From positions 41,020,729-41,084,728 of the forward strand of contig NC_088169.1 of NCBI RefSeq assembly GCF_028769735.1: a stretch of DNA of 64,000 nucleotides. Direction: 5' to 3'. Position numbers and translations under genes: made by a program. The stretch comes from Zonotrichia leucophrys gambelii. Its lineage: Eukaryota; Chordata; Aves; Passeriformes; Passerellidae. Below are positions 13,331 to 27,052 of this stretch, piece after piece (within the stretch, counting starts at the first letter, position 1; the number at the start of each line of letters is the position of its first letter). The notes below the pieces were generated by a model. That model had not been told where the DNA came from and did no database searches. It saw only the letters and a program-made list of their open reading frames with translations.

Positions 13331-16072
13331 AGTGTGTCACACAGGGAAACAGAACAAAATCAGTGCATATGTTTCTTACTGACACAATTGTTTTTCAGAG
13401 GGAAACACAAACAAGCCAGGCAAACCTAAGAAATTTCTTTAAAATGCTGCGAATTCCCGCACGGATACCAATTTTCATATTGCTCAAATTAGGTAGGAGA
13501 CAAACAGCGTGGCTTTACACTGGTTTAAACAAATTTGTTCAGAAGCAATTTGGTGAAATAATTTTCACATGTAGACAAAGCCTATTTTAATTTTTTTAAA
13601 CAGAAGGTGACTGCAGAACCTGATAGAATCCATTCATTAGTTTTTACCTTTTGTCCTGAGTCCTGACCCCAGATGGCTAAAAGACTGAAAACTTCTTGTG
13701 TACATATATGCATATATTTGTGTGTATGTTTTACATACATTTTAACTGTCTCTTTCTGAGCAAACTTAATTTTAAAAAAGCCCATGTACTTCATTTTACT
13801 CCAAGAAACAAAACATTACTCCAATATTTACATGTCTATTTGAAATATTTTAGGTACAGAAAGGATGGTAATTTGTATACTTAACCCTCTAAAGTAACAG
13901 TAAGAAAATATTAGAAAAATATTGAAATATTTGAAAAATAAGGTTTTCTTTTAAGAAAGAGATTATGTTTAAAGGTACTGTACACACACCCCCGTGTCCA
14001 TTACACCTTCTTCACTGAATCACTAATGGGTAACTAGAATTTCCTGAAAATAGTTCATTAATTATTTTTTCCACATTAAGTTGTCCTATTCAGAAAGGCC
14101 ATTCCAATTAATCTGAAGGTGTGTGCAGAGGTGTGAAGCCTAGACTGTTCCCAGTCCTTTTAATCTAACCACATTTCTTGCTGACAGACAAAGTCTTTCA
14201 AAGCAAGCGTTTTGATCATTTCTTGGAGGAGAATGTAAACTTCAATTACCAGACCAATTATCCCAGCTAGGAAGGGAATACAATTGCTTAATTTTAGAGT
14301 AATGATGGACTTTCAAGGTGTGCCTTCTCAGCTTTCATCCAAGGCTGAGCTCATCATTGTCCCTCTCTGGCAGATGAAGGTGCCACGATGGCAGTCACTA
14401 TTTCTGACTAAAAAACCATCTGGAGGAAAATTCAACATTCCCCCAGTTATGTGATTTCACACCTTTAGGTTATTTATTTTTTTTTTGTATAGACTAATTA
14501 AAAAAATGATGCTTTTCTCTTTATTTTTTTATTTTTTACCAAACATAGTTCGTGAGAAAAAAATAGAAAAGGCAATATCCTGCAATAAATTGTAGCAGTT
14601 ATATTGAGTGACTAAATTCTTGAGAAGCCATGGAAATAAAATATTTTCTTTTTTCAAAAATCATAATCTTCCCTCTGTAGAGCCTACAATGCAGCAAATC
14701 TTTCCAGAGGTGAAAACTTTGTAAACACAGGGTTGTTTTTTTTTCTCCAATGTGTCCCTGTCAAGCCTAGGGACATATTATTAGTAAGTCCTGCAATTCA
14801 TAGCACCTGCCTTCCCTCTTCCTTAAGTTCCAGAGTAATTTGGCCATTTTAAGTTCCAGCACTCCAATGGTAGCTTTCAGTATATGCTGTTCTCCTTTCC
14901 ACAAGGGAAAGGTAGGTAAAACCTGAATTGCATGGATTTATTCAGAGTTACTAAAGTACTTAAGATGAAGCAGTCTGGATAAACCACCTTTCCACCATTA
15001 AGCTACCATGATGGTTATCTTCAGCTTCTTGTGATACAATTTTTAGAGATACAGGCCCTTTTACCATGCCTCCTACAGTTTAGTCTTGTGATGGAAGGTT
15101 CACATCATCTGCAAGTGCCTGTCACGTCCTTCCCTTGAGAAAGGGCCCTGCTTCCATTAAATGTTCACATGTCCTGTCTACAAACCACCCCTGCAGCTCA
15201 GTAGTTGAGCTCTTGAAAATTATGAGTGTAACCAACAGTGTGCAACAAAAACATGAAAGGAACAGTAGCTCCAGTCCATCAGGAGACAGTCCAAGGACTG
15301 CATTTGCACATTGTGGCTCCTGAAAACCACCTTCACACAGGTGAGGAGCAAGTCTTCCAATTACATGGTCAGTGCAGAATCTGGGGCAAAAGGCCTGGTG
15401 GCAGCAGGACCACTCCACAATGTAAAAACTGGAACTCAAGAGTGGTAATAGGAACAGCATTCCTTGCCAACCGTTGTTAACAGACTCATCTGACAGGTAG
15501 CAAGTATCTGATTTTGGTTGCTAAGAGATCTGGTGAGAAGAGAGCATGAGAAATAAAAGAGTTAGAAGAAGTTTGTCTACAAACTGCTAGATAGTAAAAC
15601 AGACTCAGAAATATGCAACAACAATATAATAAGACAGTGATACTTTGTTAAGTAACAGAGCTTACAAATCCCAGATGGGACAAATACATCGTGTACGGTA
15701 CCAGACTAAAGGTGAGACCATTAGATAAATACCCATTCATTCAGTCCAGGCAAAATAACCAGCTGATCCATTATGTTATCTTTGAAGGCAGCAGAGGACT
15801 CTTGAACCCCACTCCCATCAAAACATAGCCACACAAAGCAGGCAGCCTGGCTTCTCCCCAGTTTTAAGGAATTTTGGGAATATTTGGATTGAGTGCAATT
15901 CTACAATGTGTCGTCATGCCTAAATTTTCCAGAACATCACGGAGCACAAGGCTATTGATTCTCTCACATGGCTAACCCATACCAACTACTGGAGAAACAG
16001 ATGGCATGAAAGGAGACTGCTGAGCATCTGCAGCTTCTGATGTTAAGTGAGGCTGCAGACACCCAAACATAT

Positions 16073-16192
16073 GAAGATGTTCCACTATGAAGGTAAGTAC
16101 AAACACAAGAAGGCAAATTCACAACTCCCAAGGGAATAACAGAAAAAAATTGGATGTACAAGATAAAGAAAGGTACCAGGACTGGTACCCAG
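16073..16192 (+). repeat. 120-bp direct repeat, copy 1
   Basis: This segment, beginning GAAGATGTTCCACTATGAAG and ending GGACTGGTACCCAG, is matched by 17139-17258 over the same 120 bp with no gaps and roughly eight or nine substitutions. Both copies are in the same orientation, 1,066 bp apart, inside RAP2A intron 1. Sharp ends and lack of indels suggest either a segmental duplication or two insertions of one element. The family is not recognised. Confidence 0.85.
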
Positions 16193-17138
16193 ACAGACAG
16201 AAGAGATACCCAATGAAAGCAAACTAATCAAGTTTCTTCCTGTTTGATACTTAACATTAAAACTCTATGGACTCTTGACAGGCTATCCTGATATAATCTT
16301 CTCCTGTTTCTTTCTAGGAAGGAGTCTATCATCTCTCAAACAACTATTTGTATAAGGATAGACTTCTAAGCAGATTCTACTCCAAATAAATTTTATAATC
16401 AGCAATATTATATAAGGTGTGCATAGAACTCCTTCTAGAGAAGGAAGAGATCTGAAATACAAGATTTGTTAATCCTATGCTGTGGATGATTTGATCATCA
16501 CAGCTGTGGCCTTCTCCATATCCTATACTAAAAAAGTCATACAAAGGCATTCAGAAACTCACTGCTCAAAACATACAGAACGAAACTGATGTGAAAAAGG
16601 AGGCAGAGAGATTTACTCATTCTGATGGCAAACATTTCTGGGTCTGAAAGCAAAACTGATGTAGATAAATGTACTGGGACTCCAGAAGAGTTTAGAGGCC
16701 CATGACCAGGAGACTGCTCCCCAATAAATTTCTTGAAAAGCTGCACCCATTCAAAGTTTTTGTCAAAACAAGGTATCTGTCTGAAGACCTAGAGCTGAGC
16801 CCAGCTGAGCCACATACTGGAACCAAAACGGGGTCACACACCTAAGGTCTCTGCAGACTCATGCAAGCAGCCAAGTCCCTCAAGAGGCCCAATTCACTAA
16901 ACATTGCTTACTGAGGCTACTAACACAACAATAGTAAGATATGCAACAAATCCACAACAGCTATCACTTCCACAGAAAACCTTGGGAATAAAAGCAAGTG
17001 GTGTCAATGGTGTTTCTCACATTTAACATAGTACAGTGATCAATGAGGTGACAGACCTCTTTTCTGCTTTTCCCAGAAGACTGTTCTAACCACTCAACTG
17101 CAAGAGAGGTTCAGAAAATATTCTTCAATGTTTTTGTT

Positions 17139-17258
17139 GAAGATGTACCACTATGAAGGTAAGTACAAACAAAAGAAGGCAAATTCACAAATCCCAAGGG
17201 AACAACAGAAAAAGATCGGATGTACAAGATAAAGAAAGGTAGCAGGACTGGTACCCAG
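17139..17258 (+). repeat. 120-bp direct repeat, copy 2
   Basis: Second copy of the 16073-16192 segment, beginning GAAGATGTACCACTATGAAG. The sequence diverges immediately outside the 120 bp on both sides. Each copy carries an internal AGGTAAGTAC on the plus strand, which resembles a splice donor. Confidence 0.85.
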
Positions 17259-20200
17259 TGATTTCTCAGGACTGCTTATTCTCTTTAGAGAAGTCACTGC
17301 AAAAATGCAAAACTGATATCCCGTATAATTAATGATCACCAGAAGACTCCCCTAGTCAGGGTGACCATAATATTTCAGGAAAGGTCAGCTGCTGGTTCAT
17401 GATGACATACTGACTTCCATTTCTCTCCCATTCTTTTTAAGTGTTTTGACCCATGGCCAAGCCTGTTTCTCAAGAGCCAAGATTCTGCATATACGACTTG
17501 GTAATTTGAGTGGTTTGCTGCAACAGTATTATACACCTTAGAACAAAGCAGATTCCTAAGGAAATGACCCAAAATAGCTTAGTGGCTTTTTTCCTGTAAG
17601 GGCCAGGTCTCATTTATTTCTAAATGAAATGCTTAAAAAGAGAAGCTTGGCATCAGGGAAAAATATTTTTAAAAAGGCATCTGTTCCAGAGCACTGCATG
17701 TTCACAAGACTGGTGCCAGGAGTGCCTGCTTGCATCCTGCACATTTGGTGCAATAACAAAACCAACCTCTCCTACTTCCAAAGCCTCCATGCATCCTGAG
17801 GAGCTCATCTGCTAAAGAATCCAAGCAGATTGAACAGACTTAAGTGGTACCACACTGACAACCACCACTCCCCTCCCTCCAAACCTAAAACCACACCCAA
17901 AGGAAAGCAATGGGAGAACTCACTCCACATTTTCACTTGGACTTTGACAGTGGACTGCAGCAGCCTCAACCCAGCAGAAGGTGACTCATTCTTCTCTCTT
18001 CCAGGCATTGTAGGGAGTGACATGCATGTCAGCTACCAAGAATCTAACTGTATCTGAGACTGTTATAACAGAGCAGACGCCTTCTTTAAGCACTGAGATG
18101 GAGAGCCTGGATTTAACTGGAGACTGAAAAACACTCAGACCAGTTTAGTTTTTTTGCTTTGTGGGGTTAGAGAGGTACAGAGGGCATCTGATAAAATCCT
18201 CCAGAAGAAATAGTTCAACATGACCATCTTCTGCCCTCCAAATTATTAAAAAAACCTCAACCTGAATTCCTGAAGCTAAAAAAAACCCCAAAAATAAACC
18301 AAAAAACACCACTGTGTGAAAAGCCTTCAGCAGAATTATTTCAGCAGAAGAGGGGCAAATTCAGAACCTGGAGATAGAAGACAACTACTAGGAAATGCTA
18401 TTAATATATCAAGTTCTTTTGGCACTGGAAAGTAATCCATAGACTGAAAACATACCTTCCTAAAAACATGTATTTACAAGCAGCAGTATACAAATTAGGA
18501 CTGATGTCATAGTTCAAAAAAATACATTTGTTCAGCATTTTGCATCATTAAATACAGAGGTGGGTGAAAAAAAAACCCCACCAGATTTTTTTTTTTTCCA
18601 CTCATTTATCAGTTCTGGGGGGAAATGGTATAAGTCCCCAACATTTTATATTCATTGTTTAGTTCTAACAAAACCAAGGAGTTTCTAAAATTCATACATA
18701 AAATTAAAACCATAGTAAGGACATTTCAAAAGAAAAATAATTATTGAGGAGAGAATTTATGCATTTCTATATTGGCCTTATAAAGTTCATAGCTTTTTGA
18801 AAAGACAAAAGCATTCAATTATTTTATAAAATGTTTCAAGTAAGATTTTGTACAGCAGTTTAAAAGATGCTACAGCAGTCCTGGAAACTGCACCCAGATC
18901 TAATGAGATAAAGTAGGTTGATCTGTCCTGGCTTACACTCTTTACTGTAAAATATATTAGGGGCAAGAGGGCAAACAATTCAAACATTCTCCTCTGAAAA
19001 CTTGCTCATAATTCAGCAGACATGCTTATAGGCTTGCGGTGACCTATTTGGCTGTTTCTTGAAAGCATCCTTTCTTGCAATTAATCAGAAATCCAGGATC
19101 AAAGCTCTTCTTCACAACATTCAGAGCACTTAAGTTCAGTGCCTTATCCAATTCATTTCCAGTTCAAATTAAATTGTAGTTGAGTTGAAACTCGCATGGG
19201 AATCTCAAACACTATTAATCTTTTAGTTAAGGTGGCTACCTGTTAACAAGAACAATAATGGAAGTCCCCAAACCATTCTTTAAAGTAAGAACTGTATTTT
19301 ATTTTACCACGGACCACTACCCTCTTACATCCTAATATTTTAAAAATGCTTTAATGTCCTCCTCATTACCATTACTCCTGCAGAAGACAATATTTTAAAA
19401 ATTGTTAAAGCTCCATCTACAAGACACAAGTGATATTTCAAAACAAACTAATCAATCCTAAAAACATTCCTCCTGTTTGTCCTTCATCTGATCTTTCACC
19501 CAATCTAGGGCTAACCAAGACGATAACTAAAATATTGTCACCATTGCATTTTTAAAGAGTACAGCACCCAAATGTACTGAGCGAGCCCCATGACATTAAT
19601 GTTGATAAAGGGTAACATGCCCATAACACACCTTTAATTCTCTTGTCTAGACTAGGATTTAAGACAACACAGCTGCCAAAATGCAGCCAACCCATTGATA
19701 CAGAAAGTGTTCAAGTTGCACTCATCATTGTAAACTGCACCTAGACTGTAGTGTTTGCCTTAGTGCAGCAAAAACTGAATACCTGGATTGGAAACCTCTG
19801 GAAAACAAACCCAGAACAGAACAAAACAAGCCCAAACCCCCCAAAAAGAGCAGAAGCAAGCTAATAAATAAGAGAGCCCATAGAAGCAGATAGCTACAGT
19901 TCTTGTTACCTTAAAATCTTTCTACAGAAATCTTTATACAAGCCACTACATGCCAGGATAATTTAGCACTGCAGTCCTGATTGCTTCCCTATTCTCTCTC
20001 AAAACGTTATCATCACACACCACCTACACCATTTACAAGGAGGGAAAAGAAATTGTTTGAGCAACACTTGTAATGCTCCAGAAATTAAATAACCAGTAAC
20101 CCCAGGTTTTTTCTTAGGTACAAGAAATAAAAATCTGACATTCAATTATTAAGAAGAAAACTAGAAATAAAATTTAATGGAAGGATTTGATGATTTTTTT

Positions 20201-22926
20201 GGGAGATCCACCCACTCAGACATTTCGCATTTTAATTAAAAAACTTCCAACAGCCAAAGAATATCTATTTTTGAAATTCTGGTCTACAAAGTATGCCTGA
20301 TAACATAGGAGCTTGAACTAAACATAATGTCACCCAGATTGCTTCACGTTTGACCAAAGAATGAAACTTATTTGCATCCACACACTATCTAACTGAAGAA
20401 ATTTTGAAAGAAAATATTAAACTTACTGACAACTGTGTTTGCTATAAAAAACCAGTATTTAAAGAATTACTGTCCTCCCAGCAAAATAAGAAATTCAAAG
20501 ACAAAACTAGAAATTCTAATGAGCAATAATTTTTTTAAAGAAAATTCTCCAAATATTCAAAAATCTTTGTCAAAACAGCCTTGTGAAGAGCAAGATAAAA
20601 AATATTCAACTCCAAGCATTAATGCTATATTACTGAACTAAGTTATGAAAGCAATTAAAGTCATGAAAATATTTGGTCTTTAACACATTAAATGACATTT
20701 TTACAACACAGACACAATCAAGCAATATTGCACAACCAAAAACAAATTTAAAAAGTCTTGCCACATACTGTTCTACTATTTGATAACTGTAGCTATCCAA
20801 AAATTATCCACACATGTCTACAACAACATAAGCTACAGCAGCAATTAAGACCCAAACCCAGAAGATGATGCTAAGGAACACAGGCATCATTTGAAAAAAA
20901 AAAAAAAAGCACTATACTCTAAACTAGCACAATCTAAACTAAACACGCATACAAAAGGAGCTTGCCTACCTGGCTTTTTCAATAAAAGTCCAAAGAACAC
21001 CTAAAAAGCAGGAGGGGATAAAAAAATATTCATATTCAGTGTTCAGAAAGGAAAACTATCATGTCATTTTACCTTACAGAGAAAAATAAATAAAACTTGG
21101 GAAGGAATACCTATAAAATTATCTGGACTGGGCTGTGGGGATGGTAGGGAGCAGGGAAGCAGCCAAAAAAACCCCAACACGTTAGAACACTTTGGTTATA
21201 AGCATTGTCTTCAATTTTCACATTTTCCACTGAAAGAAATTCAAAGTAATATGAATATTTCAGATTATCAAGACTGTGAGAGTGGGAAAGTATGAGGGGG
21301 AAGAGTCAAGAGAACTCTGCAAATATGTAATTAAATTCAAAAGTTACTACAGGAAAATATTAAAGGTTACATGTTCTGAAGATGCACAAGCACCTTGAAA
21401 TATCTGATTTTAAGACTAAGCCAAACAACTTTAAAATAGTCTTCTATAGCTTAAAATTGCACATTGTCAGACATTTTTAGAGGATTGTCTGTATAAGACT
21501 TGTAGGAACCTATAATTTTATCTGACAGAATTAGTTCATTAATTTCAAATTAAAACAAAGGTAGATTTGCACACACAAAAAATTAATCTAAGCTCTATAC
21601 AATGCTTCTTTTGTCTCTAAAGTTTAAAAAACCTGAGAGCACAAATCTGAGTTATGCTTTTTATATCACAGACACTTTCTAGAGGACAGTCTATGTATCA
21701 GTTCCCCAATAAAACACAAGGGATGGCCAGACAGCTGAAAGTTCTGATATTATACACAGAGTCACTTAGGTATGACTGACTACCTCTGCCTACCTCTCCT
21801 CTGTATCTCTACAGATGCCTGAAGAGTTTATATTTTGTTCTTATAAATCAGTGAGGTTCCCACCTGAGAAGCAGCTATCCATAGGCGTCCCTTAACTAAG
21901 AAAGAAGGAAAAGGGAGACCAGTAGAGTTCTTCTATTGTACTTGAATATGTGCAAATGTTTGCTGAGATTTAGAATCTGTTAATCTGTTCTTCCAATGAA
22001 CTCCTAAATTTCATCTCATGGGTGCACAAGAGTGGCTGGCAGCTTGGCCAAGGGCAGAATGGGGGCCATACTTTTTACCAAAACTGCCTTTTTTTACCCA
22101 AAGATGAGTACTCAAAACAATCCATTACGTTAAGATGACTGCAAGAAAAAGAACTCTTCCTAAAAAAGACTTAAGGATTTCAGTGTGTGCTTATTTCTGC
22201 ATCTCTACACAGCTAGAACGTATTAAAATCCCCAGACTTTTGTCAAGTACACTTCAGAAGAAACAGGATTTTGCATATTTCACTTCTACCAAACACTTCA
22301 GTGTTTCTTCCTGAAAGGTTGAAGCCATGTTTGGGGTTGAAGGTGTTATACCAGCGTTCATCCTCTAACTACTTCTTAAAAGTAGAAAAAATACTTTCTG
22401 AAAATAAGGCTGCAACACACATAGAACTTCAAAAACTGAAAAATTTGACCTTGTTTAAAGAGGTCTTATGTTCTTTGAATAAAAATGAAACTTCGATTTC
22501 AAAGTATTTGGAAAGCAATATTTTCAACTAAACTTTTGAGCAATTTGTAATTTCAAATATAGTTTTCCAGACTTAATCAACATTAAGTCACTAAATATAT
22601 CAACTATCATTGACTGAAGATGCTGATTTCACAATTAATAAATTTCAATAATTACATCTCTTCTATGTTTTAATATTACACAGAATCCCGAGACTGAGAG
22701 GCAGATTTTCATCCTGATCATAAACCACAGCTACAAAGAACATTGTCAACTCAAAGACATATTTCTGTGATATTTCATAGCAACATACTTATATAATTTA
22801 GCCTACATTTCCAGCCAATCTAAATAAAATAAATTTTCTGGTCTTTTTCTTCTAGAGAAGAAGCATTAGATTAATGAAAAGGAGGGTTCTTTTCACGACT
22901 TGGAGTAAAATAGCCCTTTTGTGAAA

Positions 22927-22950
22927 TACTTAAGTATAAATACTTAAGTA
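22927..22950. repeat. Paired 10-bp palindrome TACTTAAGTA
   Basis: Two identical self-complementary decamers, TACTTAAGTA at 22927-22936 and 22941-22950, are separated by TAAA. The core resembles homeodomain (NKX-like) half sites. In AT-rich DNA it may be coincidental. Confidence 0.5.
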
Positions 22951-25900
22951 GGCCCTGTTAGTCTCTAAAATGTGAATGCAACAGTCCTGTACTTAAAGCA
23001 CAGGTCAGACACCTAGAGAAATTACTACAAGTGAAAAACTCAGAACTATGAGTTTGTAGTTACTTCTAGGCACTAGTTTTCTGCTTGAATAGAAATAATA
23101 CTTTCCTCTTTCTTGGGGTTCAACTGAAAAAAACACTATAAAAATGCCTGTAGAACAGATTGAGAAATTACACTGTTGAAGGCTAAGCAAGCACCTAGAA
23201 TTGATACCTAGTGAGTTTTAAACATACCTCCATAATGGAAAAACATTGGCTGTCATATTAAAAATTAAAATTCAGTATTTGGCAAATACCAGCAGATTCT
23301 CTTTAGAGAGCTTCCTAATCACACAACAAACACAAAAGTGTTAGAAGATACCCAATTCCTTTTCCCACAAAAATAAAATTAAAATTTGCACTACCTAATC
23401 TTCATACTCACTAATTACTTCTAAATCTTGACATCTAACTGGGGTGTACCACTTCCAATCTGTTCTTCTGACAGCTTCTGTTCTTCCTTCACTGCAGACC
23501 TTTGTTGGCATGGGCCCACTCATGCAATTTTGCCCTGCTCTCACAAATAGAAGGTTCCTCCAGAAAACAGCTCATTCTGAAACGACAGTGAGTTCAGTCT
23601 GCAGCATAAACAACTCTTTGCTGCCAAGCCTAAATCTAAGGAAGAAGGCCCCAGAGCTGCAGCACCCACTGATGCACAGGTGGCATACCTTGTGTATTAC
23701 CTCACCAGGAGGCAGTAAAGCAGCAGCTGATTCTTTTTATCCTTCTTGAATACAGAAAATAAGTAGTCTTCAAAGCTACCTTATGCACACTCCACCCTCC
23801 TAGCAGTACAAACCTTCGGCATATGCAAGAATCAAGAAACAAGGCTTAAAGGACCTATTTGGCAAAAGCAGGGTTCAGAAACCAGTTCCAGGTGCCCAAA
23901 CTGGGACTGGACCAGGGTGTTTCAGATGAAGCATCTGGAGGAAGAATGGCAGCTGTGATTTCATACCACCATGATCCTTCATCCAGCGCTGGCAGCGCTC
24001 TGTGCTGCAGGAAACTCTGGCCCAGAGTACAGCGAGCACCTCTGAAACCTCCTCCTCATCCTCTGTCTAGGCAGAGCTGCTGGGGGTGCACCTGTCCACC
24101 CAGAACTGGCAGGGCTCCCTTCTCAAGGTAAAGCACCTGGACTCTCTCTTAGAAAGATCTAAACAAAACTTGTTTTTTTACTTTGAGAAGAGGAATACTG
24201 TTTACATTTAAAACATTTTCTGAGAAAGACTTTTAAATACCTGTTCAAAAGGCATGGAGACATCCTCCACTCTGGATAAAGCTGTGCACCATGACTGAAA
24301 GGGATGCAAGGCCTACAGACACTACACAAGGAAGCTCAGATTCACAGTTTTGCCATTAGGGGAGTCCTCTGCAAGCCGGCAGAGCTGGATTTCAGACTAA
24401 GCCTATTTATGTGCTAATATAAAATAGCCATTTAAAGAGAACAGAAACTAGAGTGGCAAGAGTGATCTCAATCTCTTCTAACCACTAAGCTTCAGAGTTC
24501 AGTGAAGGTCCACTTGTTTCCTCTCTTTCATTCATGAACATGTCATTCATTCCTCTAGGATCACTCAGATTCATCAGGTGGGGCAAAGAACTCGCTGAGC
24601 TTGGCTGGCCTGGTATGTGCTGGTTAGACCAGGGAAGCCAACGACTCAAGTGTGCATCTCTTAACCCAAAGAGGGAATTTCAACTGGCTTTTCTACTTTA
24701 GAGAGTGTAATTAAAATTACTCTCTAATTATGTTATAGCACAGGGATTCTTTAATCCGAAAATAAAACAAAATAGCAAGGACAATATGTAAAATGCACAG
24801 ATACCTACCACTTAGAGACCTGGCCAATTGGTTTTCAATACAACTAAAGCTCAGAGACTTTTCAGAACACGGTTTTGTATCAATATAAGCACATAGTTGT
24901 CATCCAAAACCCCCAAGAAAATCGTACGATTATTTGTTCCTCAGCATGGATTAAATGCCTTTCTGTGACTAAATTATAATTTAGAAGTCCTTGTACAGAT
25001 GCATATTGTATCTGTAAATATGCATTTTTCAGGTTCAACTGGTAAGAAGGATGCAAGCTTAAGTCTACAGCACATTAGGTCTTACACTGCCTGCGAACCT
25101 AAGTTCCAAAACATAACACCCCCACCACAACCCACATATGCAAATCAGGCAAGTTAACAAGTAAAAATCTGGTACCCTTGCTGAAGCTACATCCTTTTAA
25201 TGCATCATATTCCTTTCAACTACAACTCAATTAAAATTATCTGGGCTTGCTAAAATTTTCAGGATTTCAGCTGCATTTAGATTACTTTGCATAAATGAAA
25301 TTTAGGATTACAATGTTGCTCATACGTCTCACAAAATATCTAACCAAAAGCTGGAGTCTTGCAGTAAAAGAGCTGGCAGATGAAAAATGAGAGCAGCATT
25401 CAGACCCACTCTCAGCAGTGCTGAGTCAATGTAACTATGGAAGTACAAGTTGCTTTCTATTCTGCTTCACCTATCTACAGCTGGTCAGCTGGGGTCTGAA
25501 TGCAGATGCTCCAGCACAAGGTACAAAGCAAGCTGCAAATCCACAGATATAAATTCAGAAGCTAAATGAATTTATAGTGACGAATAAATACAAGAAAACC
25601 AAAAGCATTATTAATGAATAAAGTCTACCTGAACTACTTAAAGAAAAAACCTTCTTCTGTAAGGTATGAGTGAATGAAAAGAACTGAAGGATACTGAAAA
25701 TGCACTTTCCATAATAAATTCAAAATAACTCCATTACATTGGTCTTTAGAAATCTCCACTGAAAGAGTCAGGACACACATTAAGAAACACCCACTATGAA
25801 AAAGTTGCAAGTCTTTAAAAATAGCAGCGCTTTGCCTCCTCCCTCCCCTTTCCCCTACTCACCCTCCTCCCCAATTTCAAAATACATCTTCCCCAGGCCT

Positions 25901-26932
25901 TGGTCTGGAATGGCAGTTTCTGTGAACAGACCATACCCGACCATATGATTAGCCATTATTATTATCACCTTTTATGCTCTACTCTACACTAAGATGCAAA
26001 TCCAACAGATGTGGTCCAACTAAGTTATTTACAAGGGTTTCCCTTTCAGATGTCCAAGCCAAAGCTTCAACCAGTTCTGCGATATAATTACAGCCTCTCT
26101 CCACGGGCACTAACAGACCTCTGACTGCGGCGATGTGGCCAGCGGCATTTTCTCATCTCCGCTCCGGTTCAAACGGTTGCTATGATTTCAAATGGTGCAT
26201 CTACCCTTATTTTAGCGCGACTGGCTGCATTTCAGCTGCCGACATCTGACTGATTGATGCACATCTAAACAACGCAGCGATTATAAAAACAAACTGGCAG
26301 TAGGCACCGGCGTTTCTCCACCGTGGGCTCGCTCCTAACAGAGCGGCTGGCAACGAGACCGTGGGAAATTTAAGAGCAACACCAGCACACATGAGGCCTA
26401 ACACTCACACTGCCACTGCCACCTGGAAGGAGGCTGGCGCCCTGCACTTTAAGGAGTGGGAAGTTCATGGAAATACCTATGCAGGTATCTGAGCAGGCAG
26501 ACCTCTCGCCTGCCGCACGAAAGCATCCAGGTGCTTCCCTTGCACATCAGCCACAGCACGTCCACCAAGAAAGTGCATTCGAGGGCTGACTGACCCGATA
26601 GACCGCTGGGGAACTGCTTTTCCGCCCCCACGCTGCCAGCCTCTGGCCAGATTCTCCACCGTATTCCATACGGGAGCACCCCAAACTCCCCGCACACGCA
26701 GCTGGTGGGAGGGCGAGCGGCGGAAACCACGGGAGCCCCCGGCCCCTGCCCCCGCTCCGCCGCCCGCCCACGGGGAGCCCGGGGCTGCGGGCGCGGCTGC
26801 GGAGGGGGCGGCGGGCCGGGGGCAATGCCCCGCAGCCCGGGGGAGGGCGGAGGGAGGCGGGCGAGGGAAGGGAGCCGCGGGGCAGGCACCTGAGCGGGCG
26901 TGGGCAGCCCCCGGGCCGGAGATCCGGGCACC

Positions 26933-26970
26933 GGGGCGGGGGAGGAGGGCACGGAGGGGGGGGCGGGAGG
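26933..26970 (+). other. G-run cluster with G-quadruplex potential
   Basis: The plus strand carries runs of four, five, three, eight and three G separated by short spacers, enough for an intramolecular G-quadruplex. It lies in RAP2A intron 1 about 80 bp past the donor, so the G-rich strand is the template strand for RAP2A. Confidence 0.6.
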
Positions 26971-27052
26971 CCCGCAGGCCCCGGCGGGGCGGGCCGGGCC
27001 GCAGGTGGGCGTCGGGCGCGGCCGCCGGAGGAGCGGCCGCCGGGCAAGTCAC

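Larger units (their letters stand above)
623..27052 (-). other. RAP2A: RAP2A intron 1 (26.4 kb)
   Basis: This is the single intron within the RAP2A coding sequence. It begins GTGACTTGCC at the exon 1 side (27052 downward) and ends in a short T-run and CTGTAG at 628-623. It splits codon 105 as AG|G. The interior is mostly AT-rich unique DNA with scattered A/T runs and no convincing coding exon on either strand. Recognisable inserts, listed separately, are an AT microsatellite (3.29 kb), a 33-bp tandem duplication (5.74 kb), a CR1 remnant (10.46 kb), a GC-rich patch (13.1 kb), a 120-bp direct repeat pair (16.07 and 17.14 kb) and a paired palindrome (22.93 kb). The last 450 bp beside exon 1 belong to the CpG island. 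Confidence 0.9.
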
